A DNA stretch of 64,000 bases, from positions 186,001-250,000 of the forward strand of contig MU858046.1 in NCBI GenBank assembly GCA_033297075.1, given 5' to 3'. The translations under genes were made by a program, and so were the position numbers. Source of the stretch: Rhypophila decipiens (Eukaryota; Ascomycota; Sordariomycetes; Sordariales; Naviculisporaceae). The notes under the pieces were generated by a model. That model had not been told where the DNA came from. It saw only the letters and a list, made by a program, of their open reading frames with translations, and ran no database searches. Shown here piece after piece: positions 24,401 through 35,577 of the stretch; the first letter of the stretch is position 1; every line of letters starts with the position of its first letter.

Positions 24401-27400
24401 AGACGGTTGGCCTCCTTGTAGCGCTGCTCCTCGTCTTTGAGGCGGGCGATGTCGTTCTTCAAGGACTGCTCCCTCTCGTCATGCCGGCGAATTATGTCGT
24501 TCTGGGAATCCCGAAGCTCGTTAAGCTCGGTATTCGAAGTCTTGAGCTCGTTGGTAAGGCCTTCGACCCGTTGGTTAAGTTCGGTGATTTCCCGCTCCTT
24601 GCCCGCGATAACCTCGTCCATGTTGTTTCGGAACTGTTCCTGAGTCTCATGCAGAGTATTCAGGTCATCCTCCATCTCCTGGGACAGCTGCGTGAGGCGT
24701 GCCTTCTGTTGGTTCGCGTTGTCGAGCTGGGACCTCACAAGTTCCAGGCTGGACTTGAGATTTTGAACTTCATTCTCCAGTTCCTCGATGCGCGCCTGAG
24801 CCTCCTCGTCCTGCTCAGCCCCGGGCGCAAGTTGCGTCCTGGGTGTAGGGAGGGGCCGAAGTCGCTCAGCTCGCTCTTGGGCATTCCGGAGCTCGATCTC
24901 CAGCTCGCTGACGCGTGCTTGGAGATGATCCCTCGTAGTCTTTATGGCGGCATTCTCCTCCTTGACTTGACTGATTGTTGATGTGAGTTCTTCGATCCTC
25001 TTCTGGAACTGCTGAGCATCGAATTCCTTCCTGAGTTGAAGCTTCTTGCCCTCCTCAGCTTCTTCTGCAAGTTTCCGCTTGGTGGATGTGAGCTCGGCTT
25101 CGAGGGAATCGACCTGGCTCTGCAACCGTCGCTTCGTCTCAGACTCGCTCAGCTCGCGTTCGTTAAGGAGAGACTGCTGACTGGACATGAGGTTGTTGAG
25201 TCGTGTTCGCTCTTGTGCCAGATTCTCGTTGTCTTGGCTGAGACGGTCCTGAATACTCTTCCATAACGTCTTTTCGGCCTTGAGATTGGCATTCTCACTG
25301 CGCAAGCTCTCGGTCAAGGCTCTGGCTTCTACGAGGTCTTCGGCCACTTGCTGGGTTCGCATGTCTTGCTTGGCTGCAGATTCGGAGAGAATCTGACTTC
25401 TCTTTTGCAGTTCTTGATTTTCGACCTGGGCAGCCTTGAAGTTGGACTCGAGCATGTTGTACCGCTCAGTGGCGAGCGTGAGTTGGCTAGAAACCCGCGA
25501 GATCTCGCTCTGGAGGCGAGACTTCTCATCGGACAGCGTGTCGATCTGGGACTTCATGGATTTCCTGTCGACATTCTGGTCATTTCTATACGAGTCGAAC
25601 TGAGCCTGCAGTTCTCGTAGCGCCGCAGTTAGGTCCACGTCAGCCGGTTGTTCGATGCTGGCGAGCACTTCGCGTTGGCCGGGGGCGCCGGATGAGCCCA
25701 AAGCTTCGTGGATTTCAGATGAGTGGGCCTTCTGCTGCAACATGCGGCAGAACATATCACGCTCGTTCATGTAGCTCTTCATCCGTGCCGTTATCGATCT
25801 GACTTCATCCTGAAGCATCCCCACCGTCGCACGCAGCTCCTCGACTTCCTCGTGGTCCTTCACAGCCTGTTGCTTGGCAGCAAGAGCTTCCTCGCTCTCC
25901 ATCTTGTCGGCAAGCTCTCTGGTGACTCTCAAGAGCTCCTGGTTCTTGGCTTGTAGTTCGTAGATATCCTTGAATGCAACAAACTTCTGAGTGATGAATT
26001 GATGTGTGTCGGACATGTCGTCAAGTGCGTCTTCTGCGATCTCGCCTCTTTGGAGTCGTTCGAACTTTTCTGCCTCCTCTTCTGTCAATTGATCCAGACC
26101 CTTCTCCTGGGCATGGATGTTGAAAATAAGGACGTGAACTTGGGTGCTGAGATCCCGCAACTGTGTCTTGAGAATCTGGGCCTCGGTTTGATGCTTCTTC
26201 GCAAGCATCTCAGCCTTTCGCTTCTCCCTCATGGCAATTTCACGCTCCTCAAATGATTCCTCCATCAACTTGGACATCTCAATGGCATCGGCCTTCAGCC
26301 GCTCGGATTCGGCGTTGAGCTCGTTAACCTCGGGAGCCTTGGATTCCAATAGGCCGACAACTTCATCCAGATCCTCCTGAAGCTTCTTCCGCAGACGTTG
26401 CTCATTAGCAAGCTGGGATTTCACATTGTATAACTCTTCCAGTGCTTCGGCGGCGCGGAGTCCCCCCTTGCCACGGATGCTAGCCGGTGTACCAAATGGA
26501 GACGAGGGCCGGGCCAAGTACGAGCCGTTAGGTCTGGGTGTCTGAGGGGTGGAGCCAGGAAGCGCGGCGTTGACCTCGAATTTGGCTTTGGATCGGTCGA
26601 GTTCATTTTGAAGTTCTTGCACTTGTTGCTCGGTCTGGGCGTGGTCCTGCTTTTCCTGTTCCAGCTCGAGACGAATGCGTCGAACTTCGTCGGCGTTGTC
26701 ATCTTTAACCTGCTCCAGCCGGAGCTCAACCTCCTTGAGTCTGGAGCGATGGGTCTCGGCTTGCTGATCTTTGAGCTCGACAAGGCGCCTAGAAGCCTCC
26801 AATTCCTGGTTGAAGTTTTCTTCGGCACGTGCCGCGGCCTCTTGCAGCTGCTGAACCTTCATCAAAGACTCATCGGCCTTGCTTTGAGCCTCGCTCAATC
26901 TCTTTCGAAGTACTTGCTCGCTCCGGGTGAGCGACTCAATATTTGAGTTGAGGTCATCGTTCAACCGCTGTAGTTCGGCGATGCGAGCACCCTTCTCCTT
27001 CCGGTATTTCAAAGCCTCGGCACTCTTGTTCTTGAGCTCGGTATCCAGCCATTCGTTGTTCCGCTTGGCGAGTTCCAGCTCTTGTTTTACCGAGTCCTCG
27101 CGGTATTTGGCCGAATTCGCGGCGGTCTGCGCAGATTGGACGGCTTGGTTCAAGGATGTGATTTCCTGGTTTAGCTTGAGGATTTTTTGGTGCTGCTTCT
27201 GGAGATCCTCGGAGAGCGAAGCATTGGCTTGTGTCTTGGAGTCGACAATGGCGAGCGTCTCTCTGTTGGATGTCTCGAGGGAAGCAATGCGCGCGCGAAG
27301 GGTTTCGATTTCAGAAGCTGACGTCGAGCCGGAGGACTTGAGGGTGTGGAGTTCATTCTCAAGGGATTGACGTGCGTTTTCTGATAAAAGCAGAGTTAGC

Positions 27401-27759
27401 AGGATGACAGAAAAATTAAAAAAAAGGATCGAAGCAAATGGAACTAGAACCATTCATAGATTTGGGGTTCCCGTACCTTCATTCTGAAGCTTCTGGCGCA
27501 GTTCGTCCACTTCCTTGAGGGCCTTGTCACTGGTGAGTTTGAACTGTTCGCATCGCGCCTCGGAGCTGCGAATCGCGCTCTCGAGCTCGACACCAAGCTG
27601 GAATTTTTCCTGTTCAAGGTCCTGGACCTTTGTGATGATTGCTGCAAGGACGGCCTTCACCAAGTCTGGGGTCGGGGCCGTGACGATTGTGCTCAAGTTG
27701 AGCTCCGGCACGCCCATGTGCGTGGCCAGGTAGCTCACGTCCACCTCTGCCGCCGCCAT
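21427..27759 (-). CDS. Nuclear pore basket protein TPR/Mlp1
   Basis: This is the large coiled-coil scaffold of the nuclear basket, which in other fungi anchors mRNA surveillance and spindle-checkpoint factors at the pore. Exon 1 is 27759-27477 and exon 2 is 27380-21427. The junction reads ...KLQNE|ENARQSL..., and unspliced exon 2 gives 2078 residues. Length and layout match fungal Mlp1/TPR. Heptad-rich coiled coil covers roughly residues 40-1700. A conserved basic segment with KKMRDEVEATVKTEYEQKIN follows near 1720-1800. Then come a Pro/Ala/Thr-rich linker and a Gly/Arg-rich tail with repeated RGG-type motifs from about residue 2000. A perfect-looking 66-nt intron (22088-22023) lies in frame inside exon 2. 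If spliced out, the product is 2056 residues. The identity is firm; the C-terminal splice form is not. Confidence 0.93.
22023..22088 (-). other. Candidate in-frame 66-nt intron in TPR
   Basis: Read on the minus strand, the segment begins GTATGT, has TTGACTGAC as a near-perfect branch site, and ends CTGCAG, all at normal fungal spacing. It is 66 nt long, contains no stop, and removal joins ...MVT to AAVAASS, dropping 22 residues (GMFREDENLSEAP...). Because it is divisible by three, an ORF finder would never reveal it. It could be constitutive or optional. Confidence 0.7.
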
Positions 27760-28703
27760 CCTGGTCGGGATGTGGTACTAGCAGCAGCGCATGTAGATGG
27801 AATTGTCGTCGGTCGATGGACTCTTTATCGCGATGACTAGAGAGAATCGGTATTTCTCGGAATTCGCAATTGTCGACAGCGTCGTGTAGGTTCTTCTGGC
27901 TGCCGCTAATCAAGTTGCGGTGTGAGGCAACCTCCAGATTGTTTAACGATCCTGATCAGTTCTGCTGTGGAGTTTGTTGGAGACTCAGGTTTGAGAAAGT
28001 GTTGACCACTGGACTTTGCGACCGACTGGTTGCACTTGCACTGTCTGCACTGTTTGCAGCGCGCCTGCCACTAGAAACACTGGATTTTTGTGGGTCCCGC
28101 AGTTTGTTTGTGAGCTCAGCAGCTCCCGGGTAACACAAAGTGGTCTGTGCACTGGTCTTGGGATTCACCAGCCCCTGAATAAAGTGTCGCCGAAAAAGAA
28201 AGTGGCGTCTACGGATCGAAGAACCCAAGTCACGGGAATACACATCAAACAAAGATAATCGGCAGGCGATGGGATGGTCAGTTCAAAGGTTCGAATACCA
28301 CATACGGGGTAGAAGGAACCTGGAATGATCCAATGGCCTTTGTTGAGAGTACCATACCTACAAAGTACATGACATTTACGCAACACATCTCCGCACGTTC
28401 ACATGTGTTCGTGCAACGAAACAAATTTCAACATCATCATGCAAAGTGCATGTATTCTCTGATGTACTAAGAATAAAAGGACAGCAGCTAGACTGTCGGA
28501 CAGATATATCTAGGGGCTGGAATTTTCCCTTTGTTGATAATCAATTACTAAAAAAATATCGCCCAACACTTGCTATAACCCAGCAAACCCAACAACAATG
28601 ACACTCAGCTCCAAGGACCAGCTTTTGTACCACCCGCCTTTACTCCATGTGGTGGAGGCGGTGTGTTCGTGACAGTTCTAAGTAGTGCACCCGACTCGGC
28701 ACT
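27760..28703. other. Intergenic, TPR promoter and beta-tubulin 3' flank
   Basis: Both flanking genes are on the minus strand. The region should hold the TPR 5' leader and promoter and the beta-tubulin terminator. I see no coding frame. A sequence resembling a tRNA B box at 28288 has no tRNA around it. Confidence 0.6.
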
Positions 28704-30510
28704 CTACTCCTCGCCCTCAACAGGAGCCTCCTCCTCGTACTCCTCCTCCTCCTCATCGACACCAGCATCCTGGTATTGCTGGTACTCGGAGACGAGATCG
28801 TTCATGTTGGACTCAGCCTCAGTGAACTCCATCTCGTCCATACCCTCACCAGTGTACCAATGCAAGAAAGCCTTGCGCCGGAACATGGCAGTGAACTGCT
28901 CACCGATACGCTTGAAGAGCTCCTGGATGGCGGTCGAGTTTCCGACGAAAGTAGACGACATCTTGAGGCCACGGGGAGGAATGGAGCAGAGAGCAGTCTG
29001 CACGTTGTTGGGAATCCACTCGACGAAGTAGGACGAGTTCTTGTTCTGGACGTTGCGCATCTGGTCCTCGACTTCCTTCATGGAAACCTTGCCGCGGAAG
29101 ATGGCAGAGCAAGTGAGGTAACGTCCGTTGCGGAAGTCGGAAGCGGCCATCATGTTCTTGGGGTCGAACATCTGCTGGGTGAGCTCAGGGACGGAAACCG
29201 CACGGAAAGAGTGAGCGCCACGGCTCGTAAGAGGCGCGAACCCGACCATGAAGAAATGGAGACGAGGGAAGGGAACCATGTTGACAGCAAGCTTGCGAAG
29301 ATCAGAGTTAAGCTGGCCGGGGAAACGGAGGGAGACAGTGACACCCGACATGACGGCGGAGACAAGGTGGTTAAGGTCACCATACGAAGGGTTGGAGAGC
29401 TTGAGGGTGCGCATGCAGATGTCGTAGAGAGCCTCGTTGTCAATGCAGAAGGTCTCGTCGGAGTTCTCAACGAGCTGATGCACGGAGAGGGTGGCGTTGT
29501 AGGGCTCGACAACGGTGTCGGAGACCTTGGGGGAGGGCACGACGGAGAAGGTGGCCATCATGCGGTCGGGGAACTCCTCGCGGATCTTGGAGATCAGGAG
29601 GGTACCCATACCGGCACCGGTACCACCACCGAGAGAGTGGGTGATCTGGAAACCCTGGAGGCAGTCGCAGCCCTCGGCCTCACGGCGGACGACGTCGAGA
29701 ACTTGGTCAACAAGCTCAGCACCCTCAGTGTAATGACCCTTGGCCCAGTTGTTGCCAGCACCGGACTGGCCGAAGACGAAGTTGTCGGGGCGGAAGAGCT
29801 GGCCGAAAGGACCGGCACGGACGGCGTCCATGGTACCGGGCTCCAAATCGACGAGGACGGCGCGGGGGACATACTTGTTGCCGGAAGCCTGCAAAGCACG
29901 CACGCATCAGCCATCTAATCCTCTATACTCCGTAGTTCCCGCGTTTATGTTGCTTACCTCGTTGAAGTAGACGTTCATGCGCTCGAGCTGGAGCTCAGAA
30001 GTTCCGTTGTACCTATCGGGCGGTGAGCTAAATGGTCGAGCCAAGACATCGCGTTTCTAGTGGGAAAGTCACGTACACGCCATTGCTGTCGAGGCCGTGC
30101 TCGCCGGAGATAGTTTGCCTGTGGAATATCTGTTAGCTTGAGGAGGTCTTCGAGGTGTTCCCATCGGGTGAACGAGGGCACATACCAGAAAGCAGCACCG
30201 ATTTGGTTACCCTGAGTTGTTGTGTGAGCCACTTTCTCCCATATCAAACAGCTCGGCTCGGGTCCATATTTATCGACTTACGCATTGACCGGTCTGAAGG
30301 TGAACCTGTACGAAGAAACGACCATGGTTAGCAAAGGCTATTTATTACTCGTGACCGTTGGGTTATCGATCTCGCCGTTGACGACGACGTGGCCGACGAC
30401 CTCTGAAGTCGTGAACGGCTAGGGCAGAGTGGGGTAGATCAGGGGCCGACGCCGCGTCGCGGAAAGTGGCATGTGCAAAGGGTAGAATCAAGACTTACAA
30501 TCTCACGCAT
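28704..30510 (-). CDS. tub2: Beta-tubulin
   Basis: This encodes the beta subunit of the alpha/beta tubulin heterodimer, the building block of microtubules. Exons are 30510-30499 (MREI), 30305-30282, 30211-30186, 30118-30077, 30012-29958 and 29888-28704. They total 1344 nt and encode 447 residues, the normal fungal length. The GTP-binding loop [10 protein letters not shown] and the acidic C-terminal tail ([17 protein letters not shown]) are intact. The autoregulatory N-terminal MREI is present. Positions linked to benzimidazole resistance look wild type: His6, Phe167 in MATFSVVP, and Glu198 and Phe200 in SDETFC. Codon use is strongly biased to C-ending codons, as expected for a highly expressed gene, and this creates a long antisense open frame. 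The first five exons are very short and clustered at the 5' end, as in other ascomycete beta-tubulins. Confidence 0.98.
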
Positions 30511-33500
30511 CTTGAATGTGTTTGTGTAGAATCAAAAAATCTGAAAGTACGAGAGGTTGCTGCGAGCGACGAAGCAAAAGGAGTCGGTATCACGACGATG
30601 ATAAAAACCAGGATGTGGTGGTTGGAGGAATTGTGGTGTGTGGTTCGGGAAGGGGAGATTTGTTGTTTTTTGGGGCGAGGAAATTCAAATGGAAGCCGTT
30701 CACCGCCGTCTGCCAAGTGGGGATCAGGCACCGCCAATCGAGTGGAAAGCTAAACCCCGGGACAGGGGTTGAGTGGTCCCTGCGCTCTCGCTTGTTTACC
30801 CTAACTTCTGGCACCGTCCAACCGGAACCCGCTCTTGAGGAAAAAGTGGGTGAAGGCGCGACGCGCTATGCCTGTCCTGGCTCAAATCAGCTATCCCAAA
30901 TTTATGTGGGGTAGCTATCACCGAAGCTCCACCTGCCAACCTTGTCGGCAGCCTGAGGTGCTTTCGCACTGCTCGCAGACAACAACTGCAGTCTGCAATC
31001 GTTGATGCCTGTATCCATGGATGCAGGAATTGAATGTTGTTCTTCAGACTCTAATCAGGAACAGGAACAGAGTGCAAACAAAAAGACGGGATGAAACATG
31101 ACGTTTTGGCCGAGGGGTCTCGTTCTTTTGTTCGGGCCCTTCCGCAGTGGCGCTGTCTGTGTCTCGATTGGTTCCCGGGACCCCTCCTAATGCAGTTTAG
31201 GGTCGCTTGCTTATCAAATCCCCTGAACCCCATCTGAGGAACTGCCTCTTCCCAGCAGCTGTCAAAATAGATTGCACTTCAGTATCAACCGGAAAGAACC
31301 CATGAGCACTCAACTGAACTTTGAGTAGTCTTTGATCTCGTATCCTCTTCTTCTGCAAAGCGTCGGGCATGTTGTTATGCTCATACCTTCCTTTACCCGC
31401 TGGACAACAGGCAACAACGGCCAGCGCTCGGCTCCGAGATGCTCATCTGAATCTCGTTGGCAAGACCGATGCATGAACAATCGGCGAGTATCAACTCGAT
31501 CCAAAAAAAAAAAAAAAAAAAAAAAAACCCGAGGCAGTACGTTCATTCTTCTGTTCTCTTGTCTCATTTCCAATAAACGGAAAACAAAAACACAGAAAGG
31601 TTCCCCCTGAGAGGCACAGAGGATAGCATGCTGGCCATGGCAATGCTCTTGACTACAATGTAGTCCCGCACCATATCCAGCGAGACCTTGACTTGACTTT
31701 ACGATTCTGCTTTCTTGTTTGTGAGGGCCACGCCGCATATATCTGACTTGCTTCCCGAACTTCAAACCATAGGATTCCTTCCCAAGTCCCGGTGTCCAGA
31801 TCGTTGTGGTGAGCTCTCTCATTGCGCAGTGATCATCCCACTACCCCGTACATGACCAGAAAGCAAGATAAAATCGCAACAAACACTCGCAATGCTCTAG
31901 ATTCAACGGATCAATCCCCGAGGTTTCCCGTTGAAGGACGGCAAAAGACTGGGCATCACCTGATGTCATCCTCATGCGGCCTGTCCCACACATACAACAA
32001 AGCAACAAACAGAATCCTCCACAATAACATCACTTATTATAACCTGTCAAGAAAACATATCTTGAGCTATATGAAGAATTAACCAGCTTGCACCTCCAAA
32101 CTTCAATCACGGTAATTGGCCACAGCTATGGAACAACCAGGCACCGAGGTCACATCAACAAGCTGCACAGCCCCTATGTTGGTGTTTCCAGCCCCTATCG
32201 TCACCCAACATCCCCCTTTTCCCCGAATGAAATGTTTACTTGCGCCACACTTGCACGAGCCTCATCTCAGCTCACCTTGTTCACCTCACCTCGTGTTCTA
32301 GACCGTGGGCAGACTCTGCCTAAGTAAGGTAATGGGATTTGTTCGTTTGATAGACGATCCACCGGTTGCTGAGCACTGTCTGCGATATGACATCCTCAAT
32401 AGGCATTATATCCGGCCTCAAATCAACGATGCACCGAAATCTCAGGTTCCCTCAGGCAACATGTTGGAACATAAGCTTGGAGTTTGGTGAGTATACGGCC
32501 CTGGAAGATGACAAAAATGTTAGTTTCCATTCACCTAGGTGTGGACTGGGTCAGGCAGAACGGAGATAGATGATCGCTTCAAAACCTCATGTAGATTTGG
32601 TTTCCAGTGCCCCGTTACAGGTCGTATATGGATGCCTGTTCGCCTGGTAGATGATGGGTCGATGATGCAAGCACGGCGGGCCCAGGAGCTGGATGATGAA
32701 TCAAATCTCTCGGGACTTGATTCGTGATGGTTCTTTTCACCATGTCTCTCGTCGATGGACAGGATCTAGCACTGCATATTCCCTTGCTCCAGAAACCGTC
32801 TCGCTCGCCTGAACGAGGGTTACAGTTACACTCGGTGTGTTAGGTAGACTGGTAGCCAGGACGCCTGTATCTGTCGGGGCAGCACAAGGAATTGCGACTG
32901 CGGGTACTTTGGGGCTAGAATCAACCTGGAGGACAAGAATCTTGTTCACTTTGGCAGTGCAGTGTAGCCCCCCGATCGACAGCCTCTGTCATAGCATATC
33001 ATGACAAGTGGCGTCTGAAAGTGCCTCCCAGCCATCTACTTGACACCTTACCCATCGCCCTGAGCCAGGAGGATTTTGGGAATGAGGGAGAAATGCAAGG
33101 CATATTGTCGCATTGCGTTCTTCCAGACCTTCCCAAGTCGAAGTGTTTGATTTCTCAGACCGCCATATGGTGCAATAGGGGATCGGAACTCTACCTAGGG
33201 CAGGCTGTGTCAAATCTCATCAGCGGGTCCTAGGTCTCACTGAGTTTCGGGTTCAGTGACGAAGGCCGGGAAAACAGATCCGGTGGACGAAGTGGCCTCA
33301 TAGCGGGGCCTTGTTAACGACTGTCGTCCAGAAAGATCAAAGTAGTGCTGTGAGATAGATACGATATGTCCAGGCAGTCAGAGGCGGAATTGGTGCTTGG
33401 ATAGAGTGGCCTGGGCAGGAAGCCTGGCTGATGATGACGGTGGAGACGAGTACCGACATGTTCCTCGAGGTGCCTTACACAGTGTTGTTTATGGAGTATG

Positions 33501-35577
33501 GGGAGCTCTTCAGAGGCGAGACCCCCCATTCTGTACTGGATCCCAGCCCGCAATTCGACGGGAACCTGGTTACGTTTGTGGCGGTGTATTTGGGTATCAT
33601 GAATCTGTGGAGAACACCCAAGAACTGTCAGGGCCGCCGTCCAGAATAATGGCCTTCTGGCAGCTGGTCTAATCTGGTTCCGGAATTTGTTGTGTTGAGG
33701 CGGCGAAACGACTCGGTGGGCTGACGTTCACTCAGAATATCACCATATTACAGCAGAATTCGTCCCAGCCGTGTGTGTCAACCAGACTTCTAGTCCATAG
33801 CCATATGGACAAGAGCTAGTATGTATCATGTTTGAGCCCAAACTTTCAGGTTCCCATGTATTAGTGAGTTGGATGCCTTGGTTGGATGCCTGATCGAGGT
33901 CAATAGATGTTCCGGGTCGGGGATATCGGTATGTTGTGCAGCCCGTAAATTTTGAGAACAAAATACTGTCTCGAGATCTGGAGATACTTTGGTAGTACGC
34001 CTGTTGGAAAGGCAGATCTGTGGCGTCTCTCGGATCTCTGGGAAAACTTAAAAGGGGAGGTTGACGAGCAGGTTCTCACCTAGGTGAACAACCCTAACCC
34101 TGATATGCTTTACCTTGACCAAACTTGCAGTGCAAGTCTTGGACCGCAAGATCCACCAATGTTGTGGCTGCACCCCAGAAATTCTCCCAGCGGTTGGAAT
34201 CACATCCCAAAGAGAGTGATTCGGATGTTACTGTTTCGAAATCCATGACTGGTTTTTTTTGTCGTGGAGGTAGGACCAGATGAGTTCGGACGAAAGGTGT
34301 AAGCGGCTCAACAGCCCTGAACTGTGGCTGACGCAGAGCCTATTGAGGCAGTAGGGCGTAGATATGGACCCAGGTACCAACCACGTGAAGAAAGTCCCCA
34401 TTTGGGTATGTGGCTGAGGTACCGAAAGGTCAGGTCAGAGCGGAGGTGATATACGCATATGGACGTCCATCTGGAGGGAACCGCTGAATCATGGTGGACA
34501 TGGCCAACTCCTGGGAGCCGGTGAAGCTCTCATGTCAGCAAGTGGTAAGTCTTCTGACAGCTCAAGTATATCAGGGAACTCGTGTTTGTCATGGCCCAAG
34601 AGATACACATGGCCGCCTGCGGTTTGTGGTCGGTTTTCTGACGGGTCTTTTAGTGGATCAGTTGCATCTTGTCATGAACGAATGCGCTGAGTTCCTTCTG
34701 ATGCCAAATGCTAAAACTGAGTAATGACGTTGCTTCCCAGGAGCTGCACCGACCGCGAAACCCAAAGTTCTGCGACAGTATAGGGGCTGTAAAGCAGCAA
34801 AACCGACAATTTCAACAACAAAGACTCAGACATCACATATAGAATGGACAGATAAAACGAAAAGATATATCCGTAAGGCTGTATCGCGTTCCGTAGGTGA
34901 GAGCGCCTGGTGGATGCCTTATTCGGCGAGAAGCCCCACAAAAAGCGCATACTGAACCAATCAGAGATCATCCATCGGGCAAGGGGTGCACAGACTCCGC
35001 CCTTCAATCGAAGGAATTGGCAGGTGCAGTCCGTCCTGCTTGCAGAACACCAACAAGCCCGAACAGAAGGTTGGTAGGGCAAGTGTGCCTGCGCAAGAGC
35101 TGCTGCTTGTCACTTTGAGCTCTTGAATCTGCATCCTGCTCTTTATCATACTGAACCAGGCTGCCAGCCCCTTCGCCGCAATTCCGATCACGACGGCCAC
35201 CTCGCCTTTGACCCGACTAGTTTCAACTTCATACCCAGTGATTGAAAATAGTTCGACTCATCTGCCAACACTTCTGCCTCATCCCCGTAATCCCCGCTAT
35301 ATTTATTCCTTCTGGTGCCTCCAACGTAAGCGCCTCCTTTGTCGTTCATGACTCCTGACCGTTCCCCGAATGCTTGATCGCCGGCGGCATTCCTCGTCGT
35401 CATTTATTTTCATTGTCCTTTAGAAGCCATCACGACCCAACTCATCATCCCCAGGGGCGCCTCATCTTTGTTCACCGTATTTACATCGGACCAACAAGAC
35501 GTTGCTTTCATCGTGCTCTCACAACCCGTGTGCCCCTCTCATTCACCCCTCGCTCCTTCTCACCTCACCTGGTCTGC
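30511..35577. other. Divergent intergenic region, beta-tubulin and adenosine deaminase
   Basis: About 5 kb separate the two divergent start codons. It should carry both promoters. CT-rich tracts just upstream of 35578 look like a fungal transcription start region. A 25-base A tract lies at 31503-31527. Frames of about 70-170 codons occur on both strands, but none shows a domain or splice-supported extension. I see no supported gene. Confidence 0.6.
31503..31527. repeat. Poly(A) tract, 25 bases
   Basis: An uninterrupted run of 25 A residues flanked by CC and CCC. No target-site duplication or retroelement body is evident next to it, so I treat it as a homopolymer tract rather than the tail of an insertion. 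Confidence 0.8.

Noticed and set aside
24262..24981. Leu-rich 239-codon frame opposite TPR, and similar ones such as 21890-22642
   Set aside because: They are antisense to a conserved coiled-coil gene. Their Leu-rich look comes from reverse-reading Glu and Gln codons.
28285..28298. GGTTCGAATACC resembling a tRNA B box
   Set aside because: No A box, no acceptor pairing and no anticodon arm can be found around it.
28776..29918. 380-codon open frame on the plus strand opposite beta-tubulin
   Set aside because: It is the exact antisense of the main tubulin exon. The strong C-ending codon bias removes stops on the opposite strand. Its composition (His, Glu and Gly runs) has no domain.
31503..31527. 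Poly(A) tract as the tail of a retroelement
   Set aside because: No element body, promoter boxes or flanking duplication was seen next to the tract.
33431..33649. 72-codon plus-strand frame between beta-tubulin and the deaminase gene
   Set aside because: No recognisable domain, no neighbouring exons with good splice sites, and comparable frames occur on the other strand.
35188..35403. 71-codon minus-strand frame divergent from the deaminase gene
   Set aside because: The hydrophilic sequence looks slightly protein-like, but there is no domain, no clear splice continuation, and it lies in the likely promoter or leader of the deaminase gene.
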